From contig CABUVB010000059.1 in NCBI GenBank assembly GCA_902494815.1, positions 1 to 9,542 on the forward strand: a stretch of 9,542 bases of DNA, read 5' to 3'. The position numbers and the translations under genes were made by a program. Shown in pieces: positions 1 through 7,529 of the stretch (its first letter is position 1; each line of letters begins with the position of its first letter). Under the pieces are notes generated by a model. The model searched no databases and was not told the origin of the DNA. It worked only from the letters and a program-made list of their open reading frames with translations. The stretch comes from an uncultured Collinsella sp. (lineage in GTDB: Bacteria > Actinomycetota > Coriobacteriia > Coriobacteriales > Coriobacteriaceae).

Positions 1-1188
1 CGGGTTGACGCCCGTCTGGGTCACGTAGTGCATGCGCAGGCGGCGCTTGCCGTCCACCACGGTGTGGCCGAACTCGCGCAGGTCAGTGAGGAACGTGTTG
101 AGGCGCGAGGTGCTGATCTTTTGCGAGCGCGTCTTTTCGGCGGCGTCGACCATCGCCCAGATCTTTTCGACGCTGCGGCCGGTCAGGGCCGAAATGCGTA
201 GGTACTGGGCCCAGGGAGCCATGACGCCCAGGCGGCGGTCAACGGTCTCCATGCAGGCCTCGCGTTTGCGGTCGTCGTCGAGCAGATCCCACTTGTTGAG
301 CAGCACCACGATGGCGCAGCCGCGCTCGATGGCCAAGCCCATGACCTTCTGGTCCTGCTCGGTGACGCCCACGGAGGCATCGACGACGAGCAGCGCCACG
401 TCAGCGCGGTCGATGGCGCGCAGGCCGCGGACCATGGAGTAGTACTCGATGTTCTCGTACACGGTGCTCTTCTTGCGAATGCCCGCGGTGTCGACCATGC
501 GGTAGTGCTTTCCGTTGCGCTCGACGACGGTGTCGATAGCATCGCGCGTGGTGCCGGCGATGTTGGACACGATGGAGCGGTCGGCGCCCAGGATGCGGTT
601 GAACAGCGAGGACTTACCGGCGTTGGGGCGGCCGATGATGGCCACATTCAGCGCGTCGGGGAACGCGTCGGCGACCTCGTCCTCCTCCTCGGGCAACAGG
701 GCTACGATGTCGTCGAGCAGGTCGCCCGTGCCGTGGCCGTGCAGGGCCGAGAGCGGCGTGGGCTCGCCGATTCCGAGCGAATAGAACTCCCAGATGCTGT
801 CGTTCTCGCGATCGGGGTTGTCGAGCTTGTTCACCAGCAGAAAGACCGGCTTGTCGCAGCGCTTGAGCATGCGGGCGACCGACTCGTCCTCCTCGGTGAC
901 GCCGGTGCGGCCATCGACCACAAACAGGATGACGGCTGCTTCCTCGGCGGCAGCAAGGGCCTGGTCGCGGATGGACGTGGCAAAGACGTCGTCGCTCTTG
1001 AGCGGCTCGATTCCGCCCGTGTCGACGATGGTGAACTCACGGCCGTTCCAGTCGGCCGTGTGATACGAGCGGTCGCGCGTGACGCCGCGGGACTCGTGGA
1101 CGATGGCGTCCGAGGTCTGGGCCAGGCGGTTAACGAGCGTGGACTTGCCCACGTTGGGGCGTCCGACGACGGCGACGATAGGTTTCAT
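1..1188 (-). CDS. der: Ribosome biogenesis GTPase Der (EngA), C-terminus cut off by window edge
   Basis: Der is a GTPase with two tandem G domains that acts in assembly of the 50S ribosomal subunit. The visible 396 codons contain both domains. The first has P-loop GRPNVGKST (residues 9-17), DTGG (56-59) and NKLD (120-123). The second has GRPNAGKSS (186-194), DTAG (233-236) and NKWD (298-301). The KH-like RNA-binding domain begins after about residue 350 and is interrupted at base 1. Family members are usually about 430-500 residues, so only a few dozen residues should be missing. The ATG at 1188 is supported by AAAGGAG at 1194-1200, five bases upstream, and by the P-loop starting at the usual place. 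The upstream DUF512 gene stops at 1199, inside this ribosome binding site, so the two are probably translationally coupled. All G motifs look intact. Confidence 0.97.
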   Translation of the reverse strand, partial: MKPIVAVVGRPNVGKSTLVNRLAQTSDAIVHESRGVTRDRSYHTADWNGREFTIVDTGGIEPLKSDDVFATSIRDQALAAAEEAAVILFVVDGRTGVTEEDESVARMLKRCDKPVFLLVNKLDNPDRENDSIWEFYSLGIGEPTPLSALHGHGTGDLLDDIVALLPEEEDEVADAFPDALNVAIIGRPNAGKSSLFNRILGADRSIVSNIAGTTRDAIDTVVERNGKHYRMVDTAGIRKKSTVYENIEYYSMVRGLRAIDRADVALLVVDASVGVTEQDQKVMGLAIERGCAIVVLLNKWDLLDDDRKREACMETVDRRLGVMAPWAQYLRISALTGRSVEKIWAMVDAAEKTRSQKISTSRLNTFLTDLREFGHTVVDGKRRLRMHYVTQTGVNP

Positions 1189-1198
1189 CTGCTCTCCT

Positions 1199-2641
1199 TT
1201 AATGGGTAGGGTCAGCGGGAATAGTTGAATTGGCGGGCGTTGTGCCAAGGATGTGCTCCAGGGTATCGAGCAGCTCATGCGGCATGGTCGATACCACATG
1301 AACCTCGGCGCCGCGACCGGTAAGGCTTGCGAGTAATTCGTCACGATGATACTCGTCAAGGGTCATACCGTCGGCGTTGAACATGAGCTTAGGCACAAAG
1401 AGCATAACCCCCGACAGGTCCTGCGGCAGCTGCTCCAAGATGTCGCAGGCGACGATGAGGCCGGTCACGTCCACGTTGCCGCCAAAGTAGCGGTTTTTGA
1501 TGGCCGTGACGGTACCGGCAAGGCCCTGCGGCGATTCCACAAAACGCGCCACCGTATCGCGCGCGCTGGCGCCCGAGAGGCACAGCAGACGCTGGCCACG
1601 GGTGGCGATTGCCTCGCGAACGCGGCGCAGGCGCTTGGCATCGGCGGCGAGCACGTTGTCGGTCTCGTCCAGATAGGAGCGGATCATGCCGATACCGTCG
1701 TAGTACTGCGGGTAGCCGTCGTAAAAGTCTGCCTCGGGAGGATCGATGCCGGCGTCCAGATAGAACTCGTCGCTCATCTGGAAGGTGTGGCGGCCAAAGC
1801 GCTCGAAGGCACGGTCCTGGAAAGGCCGGATCATGGCGATAGTCTCGCGCGCCAGCTCGGGCTTGTCGCTGTAGGACCAGCTAAAACGGTTCTGATGCTT
1901 GGTAAAACCGAGCGGCACAATGCCCAGGCTGGTGATTTGCTCGTGCTCCTCGCAGAAACGCAGGGTCTTTTCCAGCTCCTCGCCGTCGTTCATGCCGGGA
2001 CACAGCACAATCTGGGCGTGGATCTCAATCCCAGCATCCATGATGGTCTCGAGTACGTCCATGCCGCGCTGGGCGTTGCGGCCCATCATGCGGCGGCGGA
2101 TGTCGGGGCTTACGGCATGGACCGACACGTTCATGGGGCTCATGTTGCGTTGGATGACGTTTTGCACATCTTCGTCGGTGAGGTTGGTCAGCGTGACGAA
2201 GTTGCCCTGCAAAAAGCTTAGGCGGTAGTCATCATCGCGGATGTAGAGCGTGGAGCGTCCGCCCTTGGGCAGCATGGTCATAAAGCAGAACACGCAGGCG
2301 TTTACGCAGGTGCGCATGCCGTCGAAGATGGGGCCATCGAACTCCAGACCCCAGTCCTCGCCGGGAAAGCGATCGAGCTCGACGGGGGTGACGGTGCCGT
2401 CGCGCGGATCGAATACCTCCAGCTCGACGGTGTCGTCGTCGGCCTCCCAGAGCCACACAATCATATCGGTCAGTTGCTCGCCGTTGACCGTGAGCACGCG
2501 CATGCCCGGCTCGACACCCACATCCCATGCGGGTGATTCGGGGCGCACGTTTTTAACGAGCGCGCCCTCACCCGGCTCGGGGTCGCGGCTGCGCCCGTAA
2601 TCGGCCACCTCGGCGGCGTATGCGGGTACGGTCTGGTCCAT
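1199..2641 (-). CDS. DUF512 family PDZ-domain radical SAM protein
   Basis: This 480-residue protein has a PDZ-like N-terminus (about residues 25-75, with the SPAW...G...PGMRVLTVNG pattern). A radical-SAM cysteine motif CVNACVFC follows (C112, C116, C119; Cx3Cx2C), then a KGGR...LYIRDDDYRLSF stretch typical of DUF512 proteins. The three cysteines would bind a 4Fe-4S cluster that cleaves S-adenosylmethionine. The substrate and product are not known to me, so no reaction is given. The family is often found beside der, as here. I chose the ATG at 2641, two bases after the ispH stop. A longer frame opens at 2746, but its extra 35 residues are arginine- and histidine-rich and lie entirely over ispH. 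The ribosome binding site AAGGAG (2656-2661) is 14 bases from the ATG, which is long, so translation may depend on ribosomes finishing ispH. Confidence 0.9.
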   Translation of the reverse strand: MDQTVPAYAAEVADYGRSRDPEPGEGALVKNVRPESPAWDVGVEPGMRVLTVNGEQLTDMIVWLWEADDDTVELEVFDPRDGTVTPVELDRFPGEDWGLEFDGPIFDGMRTCVNACVFCFMTMLPKGGRSTLYIRDDDYRLSFLQGNFVTLTNLTDEDVQNVIQRNMSPMNVSVHAVSPDIRRRMMGRNAQRGMDVLETIMDAGIEIHAQIVLCPGMNDGEELEKTLRFCEEHEQITSLGIVPLGFTKHQNRFSWSYSDKPELARETIAMIRPFQDRAFERFGRHTFQMSDEFYLDAGIDPPEADFYDGYPQYYDGIGMIRSYLDETDNVLAADAKRLRRVREAIATRGQRLLCLSGASARDTVARFVESPQGLAGTVTAIKNRYFGGNVDVTGLIVACDILEQLPQDLSGVMLFVPKLMFNADGMTLDEYHRDELLASLTGRGAEVHVVSTMPHELLDTLEHILGTTPANSTIPADPTH

Positions 2642-2643
2642 GA

Positions 2644-3543
2644 TTAGCGGCAAAGCTCCTTGATGCGCTCGACGGCGCGCTCGATATGTTCTTGCGGAGT
2701 GGAGGCTCCGGCGGTGATGCCGATGTGGTGTGCATTGGCAAACCATGCGGCCTCAATCTCGGATGCTTCCTCGATGTGATGTGTGCGCTCGCAGACATCG
2801 GCGCAAATCTGCGCCAGGCGGCGGGTGTTGCCCGAGTTCTTGCCGCCCACAACGACCATGCAGTCGCAGCGGTTGGCAAGTGCGGCTGCTGCCTGCTGTC
2901 GCTCGCTCGTAGCGGCGCAGATGGTGTTGATCACGCGCAGCTCCTGTACGCGCGGGGTAATGGAGGCCACAACTTCGGCCAGGTTCTGCGCGGTTTGGGT
3001 GGTCTGCACAACCAGGCCCACCTTGCCCTTGAGCGGGAGCGCGTCTGCATCGGCGGCGCAACTCACGACCTGCGCGTCATCGCCGGCATGGCCCAGGATG
3101 CCCTCAACCTCGGGATGGCCCGGCTCGCCCACGACGAGCATGCGATAGCCCTCGCGCACCAGGCGCTCGGCTGCCACGTGGACCTTCTTTACGTAGGGGC
3201 AGGTGGCGTCGACAACGTCGAGGCCACGCTTGCGAGCGGCCTCAATCACCTGCGGCACCACACCGTGCGCGCGAATGATCACGGTGCCCGATTCGGCGTC
3301 GTCCAGGTTCTCGGCAAGACCGACGCCTGCCTCGGCAAGCTCGCGCACCACGATGGGGTTATGGATGAGCGGACCCAGCGTGTGGACCTGAGTGCTCTCT
3401 TCCGCCTGCGGGGCGGCCGCCAATGCCATATCGAGCGCGCGCTGCACGCCGTAGCAGGTGCCGGCGTGGGCGGCGATTTCGATGGTGGGGGCGTCTGCCT
3501 TGCCGGGCACGGTCTCGGCGGTGTTCATGACTTCCTCGCCCAT
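2644..3543 (-). CDS. ispH: 4-hydroxy-3-methylbut-2-enyl diphosphate reductase (IspH/LytB)
   Basis: IspH is the last enzyme of the non-mevalonate (MEP) isoprenoid pathway. It reduces HMBPP to IPP and DMAPP with an iron-sulfur cluster in the cytosol. The three cluster cysteines are visible: C30 in GTCYGVQRA, C115 in DATCPYVKK and C209 in INTICAATSERQ. Other family motifs are H61 in HTLGPLIHNP, H93 in RAHGV, GHPEVEG (142-148), QTTQT (180-184), GGKNSGNTRRL and GASTPQ. The 299-residue length fits a single-domain IspH. In many Clostridia the protein is fused to a ribosomal S1 domain, which is absent here. The start is uncertain. The ATG at 3543 lies two bases after the plsC stop but has only a weak AGG upstream, while the in-frame ATG at 3528 has GAGG five bases upstream and would remove only five residues. 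Confidence 0.96.
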   Translation of the reverse strand: MGEEVMNTAETVPGKADAPTIEIAAHAGTCYGVQRALDMALAAAPQAEESTQVHTLGPLIHNPIVVRELAEAGVGLAENLDDAESGTVIIRAHGVVPQVIEAARKRGLDVVDATCPYVKKVHVAAERLVREGYRMLVVGEPGHPEVEGILGHAGDDAQVVSCAADADALPLKGKVGLVVQTTQTAQNLAEVVASITPRVQELRVINTICAATSERQQAAAALANRCDCMVVVGGKNSGNTRRLAQICADVCERTHHIEEASEIEAAWFANAHHIGITAGASTPQEHIERAVERIKELCR

Positions 3544-3545
3544 GG

Positions 3546-4274
3546 CTAGAACCTACCCGGGTGCTCGGCGCACAGGTCGTCGCGCATGGCGTAGACACGA
3601 CTCATGGCTTCGGACTCAAACCATGCCAGGCGCTCCTTGCGCTTGAGCTCGGCCGGTGCATCGGATAGTGAGATGGCCTTGCCGGCGCGGATCCAGCACT
3701 TTTTGGGGCGCATGAGCTTTTTGCCCGCAGGCGTAATATCGGACCAGCCGCAGATGGCGAGCGGGTTGACAGGCGCCTTGCCCATTTGGGCGATGAGCGC
3801 AAAGCCGCCGTGGACCTCGGGCTTGATCTCGCGCGAGCGGATGCGCGTGCCCTCGGGGAAGATCAAGACGTCCTCGCCGCGTTGCAGCGCATGCTGGGCG
3901 GCGCGCAGGCACTTCATGTCGGCGGTGCCGCGCTCGACGGGAATGCCGCCCACGCGGCTAAAGGCCCAGCGTACGATCTTGCTCTTAGCAAACTCGGATT
4001 TAAAGATGGGGCGAATGCGGCGTCCGCCAAAGAACAACGCCGTCTCCACGGCCAGCAGCTCGGCCATCGAGGTATGGTTGCAGATGACCACGCTGCCGCG
4101 GCCTTCCTGGCGCTCAAACAGCAAGTCGCTGTCCTCGACCTTCCAGCGCCACATGAGCTTGGAGAAGACCCACAGGATGCCCATGACTACTGCGACAGTG
4201 CCGCGGATGAGCGCCGGGAACTCGGCGTAGGGGGCGTTATAGTAATCCTCGGGCGTCTGCTTAAACAGGCGCAT
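3546..4274 (-). CDS. plsC: 1-acyl-sn-glycerol-3-phosphate acyltransferase (PlsC-like)
   Basis: This 242-residue protein of the PlsC/LPLAT family would acylate lysophosphatidic acid to phosphatidic acid at the inner face of the membrane. A hydrophobic segment at about residues 22-42 could anchor or associate it with the membrane. Block I reads NHTSMAE (66-72): catalytic H67 is present, but the usual Asp of HX4D is Glu72. Block II is GGIPVERG (109-116) and block III is FPEGTR (139-144). The ATG at 4274 has an ideal ribosome binding site AAAGGAGG (4281-4288) six bases upstream, formed by the last codons of cmk. The family also includes acyltransferases with other lysolipid substrates, so the exact substrate is inferred from the motifs and from its position between cmk and ispH, where plsC is often found. 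Confidence 0.88.
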   Translation of the reverse strand: MRLFKQTPEDYYNAPYAEFPALIRGTVAVVMGILWVFSKLMWRWKVEDSDLLFERQEGRGSVVICNHTSMAELLAVETALFFGGRRIRPIFKSEFAKSKIVRWAFSRVGGIPVERGTADMKCLRAAQHALQRGEDVLIFPEGTRIRSREIKPEVHGGFALIAQMGKAPVNPLAICGWSDITPAGKKLMRPKKCWIRAGKAISLSDAPAELKRKERLAWFESEAMSRVYAMRDDLCAEHPGRF

Positions 4275-4277
4275 GGG

Positions 4278-4288
4278 CTACCTCCTTT
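4278..4288 (-). promoter_or_regulatory. plsC ribosome binding site within the end of cmk
   Basis: AAAGGAGG at 4281-4288 encodes the last residues of cmk (Gln-Arg-Arg) and is followed directly by the cmk stop TAG at 4278-4280. The plsC ATG is six bases from the motif. The same motif and spacing precede scpA. Confidence 0.8.
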
Positions 4289-4964
4289 GGTTGATGAGGC
4301 CCTCGATTATCGAGACAACCTCGTCGATGGTGTGGGCGGTGGAGTCGACGTGCACGGCGTCCTCGGCGGGAACGAGCGGCGCGACCTCGCGGCTGCTGTC
4401 GAGCTTATCGCGCTGCTTGAGGGCGTCGAGGGTCTTGTCGACCTCGGCCTCGAGCTGCTCTTCGGTGAGCGGCTGGACGTCGTTTTGGTGGCGCTGCAGC
4501 ACGCGGCGACGGGCGCGCTCGCGCGGGTCGGCGGTCAGGAATACCTTGACCTGCGCGTTGGGGAACACGACAGTGCCGATGTCGCGACCCTCGGCGACGA
4601 TATCGCGGTCCTCGGCGGCGCGGCGCTGATGGATGAGCATGGCTGCGCGCACGCCCGGGTAGGCCGAGACCTTGGACACGTTGGCGTCGACCTGCGGCGT
4701 GCGGATGGCAGCCGAGGCGTCCTGGCCGTCGATGGTCAGGCGGGTGTCCTCGCCGGTACCGTTGGTAAAGCGAATCTCGATCTGCTCGGCGAGGGCGTCG
4801 ATGGCCGCCTCGTCGTCCAGGTCGATGCCGCGATCGAGCGCGGCGAAGGTGACGGCGCGGTACATAGCGCCCGTGTCGAGCTTGTTAAAGCCCAGCTGGC
4901 GGGCAATCTCCTTGGCGATGGTGGACTTGCCGGAACCGGCGGGGCCGTCGATGGCGACGATCAT
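4278..4964 (-). CDS. cmk: Cytidylate kinase (CMP/dCMP kinase)
   Basis: Cmk phosphorylates CMP and dCMP to the diphosphates with ATP, recycling CMP released by RNA turnover and phospholipid synthesis. The 228-residue length matches the family. P-loop GPAGSGKS is at residues 7-14 and DTGAMYRA at 30-37. The CMP-specific insert region with RTPQVDANVS and VSAYPGVR follows. EGRDIGT and an arginine-rich lid (RERARRR) come next, then RDKLDSSRE near the C-terminus. The ATG at 4964 is supported by AAAGGA (4973-4978), eight bases upstream. The stop codon at 4278-4280 lies between the plsC ribosome binding site and the plsC start, so cmk and plsC are almost certainly co-translated. The upstream gap to rluB is 66 bases. 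Confidence 0.97.
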   Translation of the reverse strand: MIVAIDGPAGSGKSTIAKEIARQLGFNKLDTGAMYRAVTFAALDRGIDLDDEAAIDALAEQIEIRFTNGTGEDTRLTIDGQDASAAIRTPQVDANVSKVSAYPGVRAAMLIHQRRAAEDRDIVAEGRDIGTVVFPNAQVKVFLTADPRERARRRVLQRHQNDVQPLTEEQLEAEVDKTLDALKQRDKLDSSREVAPLVPAEDAVHVDSTAHTIDEVVSIIEGLINQRR

Positions 4965-5030
4965 GCAATGCTTCCTTTCGGTGGTTGACTTGCTGGGTTG
5001 GGACGCGGGAGCTGCGGCTTGTCGGGTTGT
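4965..5030 (-). other. 66-base gap between rluB and cmk
   Basis: One of only two gaps longer than 20 bases in the window. It holds the cmk ribosome binding site at 4973-4978. I see no hairpin followed by a T-run and no convincing -35/-10 pair. CAACC occurs three times on the minus strand, which I consider chance. Confidence 0.5.
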
Positions 5031-6002
5031 CTAGCTCGTGTAGCGCTCGCGGTAGGTGTTGCGCTTGGGCGCGGAGCCGTGGCTGCCGTGGTGACGCGTG
5101 CGACTAGCGGTGTTAGTCGCCGGCGCGGCGCCGCGTTTGGAGCTGGCCTGCTTGGGCGGGATACCGCCGGCCTTCAGGATCTGCACCTCGCGGTCGGTGA
5201 GCTCGCGCCACGAGCCTTTGGCAACGTCCTTGAGCTCCAGGCCGGCAAAGTTGCAGCGGTGCAGACGGATCACCGGGTGGTGGATCTTGCTCAGCATGCG
5301 CTTGACCTGGTTCTTGCGTCCCTCGCGGATGATGACCTCAACGGCGGTGGTGCGGGGCTTGATGCCCTGTGGGGCCACCGCCTCGGCCTCGCGAGCGTTA
5401 ATAACACGGCAGATTGCCGGCTGGCACAGGCCGTCGTCGAGCTCGATGCCGCGACGGAGTGGTTCCAAGTCGCGGTCGGACAGTTCGCCGTCAACGAGTG
5501 CCTGGTAGGTCTTATAGACGTGCTTGCTGGGGTGCAGCAGATCCTGGGACAGGTCGCCGTCGGTGGTAAAGAGCAAGAGTCCCGTGGTGTCGCGGTCCAG
5601 GCGGCCAACCGGGAAGAGCCCTGGAAAGCGGTCGCGCGGGACCAGATCGGCCACGCAAGGGCGCTCCTGCGGATCGCTCATGGTGGTGAGGTAGCCGGTC
5701 GGCTTGTAGAGCATCAAGTACACGGCGCCCTGGTTGAGCTTGACGGGCATGCCGTCGACCTCGATATGGTCGCGGTCCACATCGACCTTGGTGCCCAGCT
5801 CGGTCGCGACCTGGCCGTTGACGGTCACGCGGCCGGCGGTCATCAGGTCCTCCGAGCCACGGCGGCTCGCCACGCCCGCGCGAGCCAAAAAACGCTGCAG
5901 GCGCATGGTGTGCGGGTAGACGGGCTGGGCGTCGCCTACGGGCGTTGTGGCGCCCGTGGCACTTGCAGTGCGCGCCTCCTTGGCTTCGTTAGTCCTCGTC
6001 AT
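5031..6002 (-). CDS. rluB: 23S rRNA pseudouridine synthase, RluB type
   Basis: This 323-residue pseudouridine synthase of the RsuA/RluB/E/F group would isomerise a uridine in 23S rRNA. An S4 RNA-binding domain begins at residue 33 (MRLQRFLARAGVASRR). The catalytic domain carries GRLDRDTTGLLL (133-144), with D136 the expected catalytic aspartate. EGRKNQVKRML and the RLHR motif follow. Both ends carry non-conserved tails: 32 residues before the S4 domain and about 40 basic, Ser/Thr/Arg-rich residues at the C-terminus, possibly for RNA contact. I chose the ATG at 6002 because GGAGG (6009-6013) lies six bases upstream. A longer frame opens at 6062 inside scpB, and the ATG at 5906 at the S4 domain has no ribosome binding site. 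The gene overlaps the end of scpB by 14 bases. Assignment to RluB rather than another RsuA-family member rests on the S4 domain, the motifs and the scpB neighbour. Confidence 0.92.
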   Translation of the reverse strand: MTRTNEAKEARTASATGATTPVGDAQPVYPHTMRLQRFLARAGVASRRGSEDLMTAGRVTVNGQVATELGTKVDVDRDHIEVDGMPVKLNQGAVYLMLYKPTGYLTTMSDPQERPCVADLVPRDRFPGLFPVGRLDRDTTGLLLFTTDGDLSQDLLHPSKHVYKTYQALVDGELSDRDLEPLRRGIELDDGLCQPAICRVINAREAEAVAPQGIKPRTTAVEVIIREGRKNQVKRMLSKIHHPVIRLHRCNFAGLELKDVAKGSWRELTDREVQILKAGGIPPKQASSKRGAAPATNTASRTRHHGSHGSAPKRNTYRERYTS

Positions 6003-6708
6003 GCATATCCTCCGAGGTGTCACCGGTGGGCAGAAGCTCTGTGTCATCGGTGTCCTCAACATCGGTATCGATCAGTTCGCGCTCTTCGTCCAGGTCCTCG
6101 GCCTGCTCCTCAAGCGTGGACTGAATGCTGCGGCCACTCAGACGCTCGCGGATAAACTGGCGCGACTGCTCGTCGGGGGCAAACTGTTCTAGATCGGGCA
6201 GGTCGCGGGTGGAGCGTAGGCCGAACTTTTCCAAGAAGGCGTTGGTCGTGCCGTAGATGATGGCCTGACCGCGCTCGGGGTCGCGACCGAGCTCGCGCAC
6301 CAGGCCCTTGTCCACGAGCGACGCGATGACGCCATCGGAGTTGACGCCGCGGATGCCCTTGACCACCTCGCGCGTGACGGGCTGGTGGTAGGCGATGACA
6401 GCAAGGGTCTCGAGCGCCGCCTGCGACAGCTTTTGCGTGTCCCAGCTCAGCACGTAGGCCTCGACCACATCGTGGTAGGCGGGGTGCGTAAACAGGCGCC
6501 AGCCACCGGCGACCTCGCGCAGCTGAAAGCCGCGATTGGCCTCCTCGTACTCAACCTTGAGCTCGGCCAAAAGCGACGCGCACTCGCCCGGGGCGATATC
6601 CAGCGCACCTGCCAGCGCGGGCGCGCTCACAGGGTCGCTCGAAACCAGCAACAGCGCCTCGAGGGCGCCTTTGAGGCTGTTTGCCTCCAGCGTGGAAAGG
6701 GTTGACAT
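5989..6708 (-). CDS. scpB: Segregation and condensation protein B
   Basis: ScpB is the winged-helix (kite) subunit that joins ScpA and SMC in the bacterial condensin, which compacts and segregates the chromosome. The 239-residue protein has a first winged-helix domain at about residues 10-85. The second carries the family core LSQAALETLAVIAYHQPVTR, IRGVNSDGVI and YGTT..FLEKFGL. The last 45 or so residues are strongly acidic, ending in DMHDED, and look disordered. The ATG at 6708 has AGGAG (6717-6721) eight bases upstream, and this site overlaps the scpA stop codon. The gene therefore appears coupled to scpA, matching the fixed stoichiometry needed by the complex. The final 14 bases are shared with rluB in another frame. 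No smc gene is in the window. Confidence 0.96.
   Translation of the reverse strand: MSTLSTLEANSLKGALEALLLVSSDPVSAPALAGALDIAPGECASLLAELKVEYEEANRGFQLREVAGGWRLFTHPAYHDVVEAYVLSWDTQKLSQAALETLAVIAYHQPVTREVVKGIRGVNSDGVIASLVDKGLVRELGRDPERGQAIIYGTTNAFLEKFGLRSTRDLPDLEQFAPDEQSRQFIRERLSGRSIQSTLEEQAEDLDEERELIDTDVEDTDDTELLPTGDTSEDMHDED
6003..6013 (-). promoter_or_regulatory. rluB ribosome binding site inside scpB
   Basis: GGAGG at 6009-6013 sits six bases before the ATG at 6002, within the last codons of scpB. It decides the rluB start over the longer frame and implies that translation of scpB and rluB is coupled. Confidence 0.8.
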
Positions 6709-6719
6709 GGTTGGCGCTC

Positions 6720-7529
6720 CTATTCGGTGAGCTCGGGGCCCTCGCCGGGCACGTATGCCTCGGCGCCCTCGACGCGGTTGATTTGAATGGTTCCAAAGAT
6801 CTCGTCCTGGCTCAGCGTGAGCGAGCCGCGTTTGGCAAGCTCCAACATGGCCAGGAAGGTGACGACGAGCTGCTCGGTGGTGGCGTCGCCGTCCAGCAGC
6901 TCGCGGAAGGTACAGGTTTGGTGCGCCATGGTAAAGCGGTCGACCGAGGCCACCGTCAGGTCGAGCGGCACGCGATGCGGTGCCACGTGCTCGGCCTCCA
7001 GCAGGAAGGTCTGGCGCTTGCCGTCTAGGTCGGCGCAGATGACGGCGAGGCCGCGCAGGGTGATGCCGGCCAGGTAGTCGGGCATAAGGCCTAGAAACTC
7101 GGGATCGGGGCCGGCCACGCGCGGATGCATGCGGCTCTCGGCCTGCATGCGCGCGCCAAGCGCCGCCGCCGCGCCCTTAAACTGCTTGTAGGCGATCAGA
7201 CGCTGGATCAGGACCTCGCGCAGGGCGTCGCCGTCGAGCGCACTGAGTTCCTCGAGGTCTTCGTCGTCCTCGTCATCGTCGTCTGTCTTGCGCGGGGCCT
7301 CCTGGGGCACCAGCGAGGCAGCCTTGATGTCCAAAAGGGTTGCCGCGACCAGCAAAAAGTCGCTCGCTACGTCCAGGTCCAGCGCCTCGATGCGCTCGGC
7401 CTCGGCCAGGTATTGCTCGGCCACCTCGCTAATGGAGATGGCGCCAATATCAACTTTTTGGCGGGTTACCAGCTGCAGCAGCAGGTCGAACGGTCCGCTG
7501 TAGACCTGCGTCGACACGCGATACGACAT
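6720..7529 (-). CDS. scpA: Segregation and condensation protein A (kleisin)
   Basis: ScpA is the kleisin that bridges SMC heads and binds ScpB in bacterial condensin. The 269-residue protein opens with the family pattern YSGPFDLLLQLV (10-21), followed by the helical region ISEVAEQYL and DFLLVAATLLDIKA (57-70) that contacts SMC. A very acidic linker (83-94, mostly Asp/Glu) follows. The C-terminal winged helix ends with VVTFLAMLELAKRGSLTLSQ and FGTIQI. The ATG at 7529 has an ideal AAAGGAGG (7536-7543) six bases upstream. The acidic linker is encoded by a run of GAC/GAT/GAG codons at about 7248-7283, a short triplet repeat that could vary in length between strains without shifting the frame. The gene follows the window's longest gap, so it is the most likely place for an internal promoter, although none is clear. 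Confidence 0.96.
   Translation of the reverse strand: MSYRVSTQVYSGPFDLLLQLVTRQKVDIGAISISEVAEQYLAEAERIEALDLDVASDFLLVAATLLDIKAASLVPQEAPRKTDDDDEDDEDLEELSALDGDALREVLIQRLIAYKQFKGAAAALGARMQAESRMHPRVAGPDPEFLGLMPDYLAGITLRGLAVICADLDGKRQTFLLEAEHVAPHRVPLDLTVASVDRFTMAHQTCTFRELLDGDATTEQLVVTFLAMLELAKRGSLTLSQDEIFGTIQINRVEGAEAYVPGEGPELTE

Noticed and set aside
1346..2221. A 291-codon plus-strand open frame opposite the DUF512 gene
   Set aside because: No recognisable motifs; the minus strand encodes an intact radical-SAM protein.
2642..2746. Longer start for the DUF512 gene at 2746
   Set aside because: The added 35 residues are Arg/His-rich, overlap ispH completely and do not resemble the family N-terminus.
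3786..4988. A 400-codon plus-strand open frame opposite plsC and cmk
   Set aside because: It mirrors the codon pattern of the two recognised genes and shows no domain or ribosome binding site of its own.
4965..5030. Possible terminator or promoter between rluB and cmk
   Set aside because: No stem-loop with a T-run and no paired -35/-10 boxes on the minus strand.
4998..6155. A 385-codon plus-strand open frame opposite rluB and the end of scpB
   Set aside because: It is a shadow of rluB; the minus strand carries the clear S4 and pseudouridine synthase motifs.
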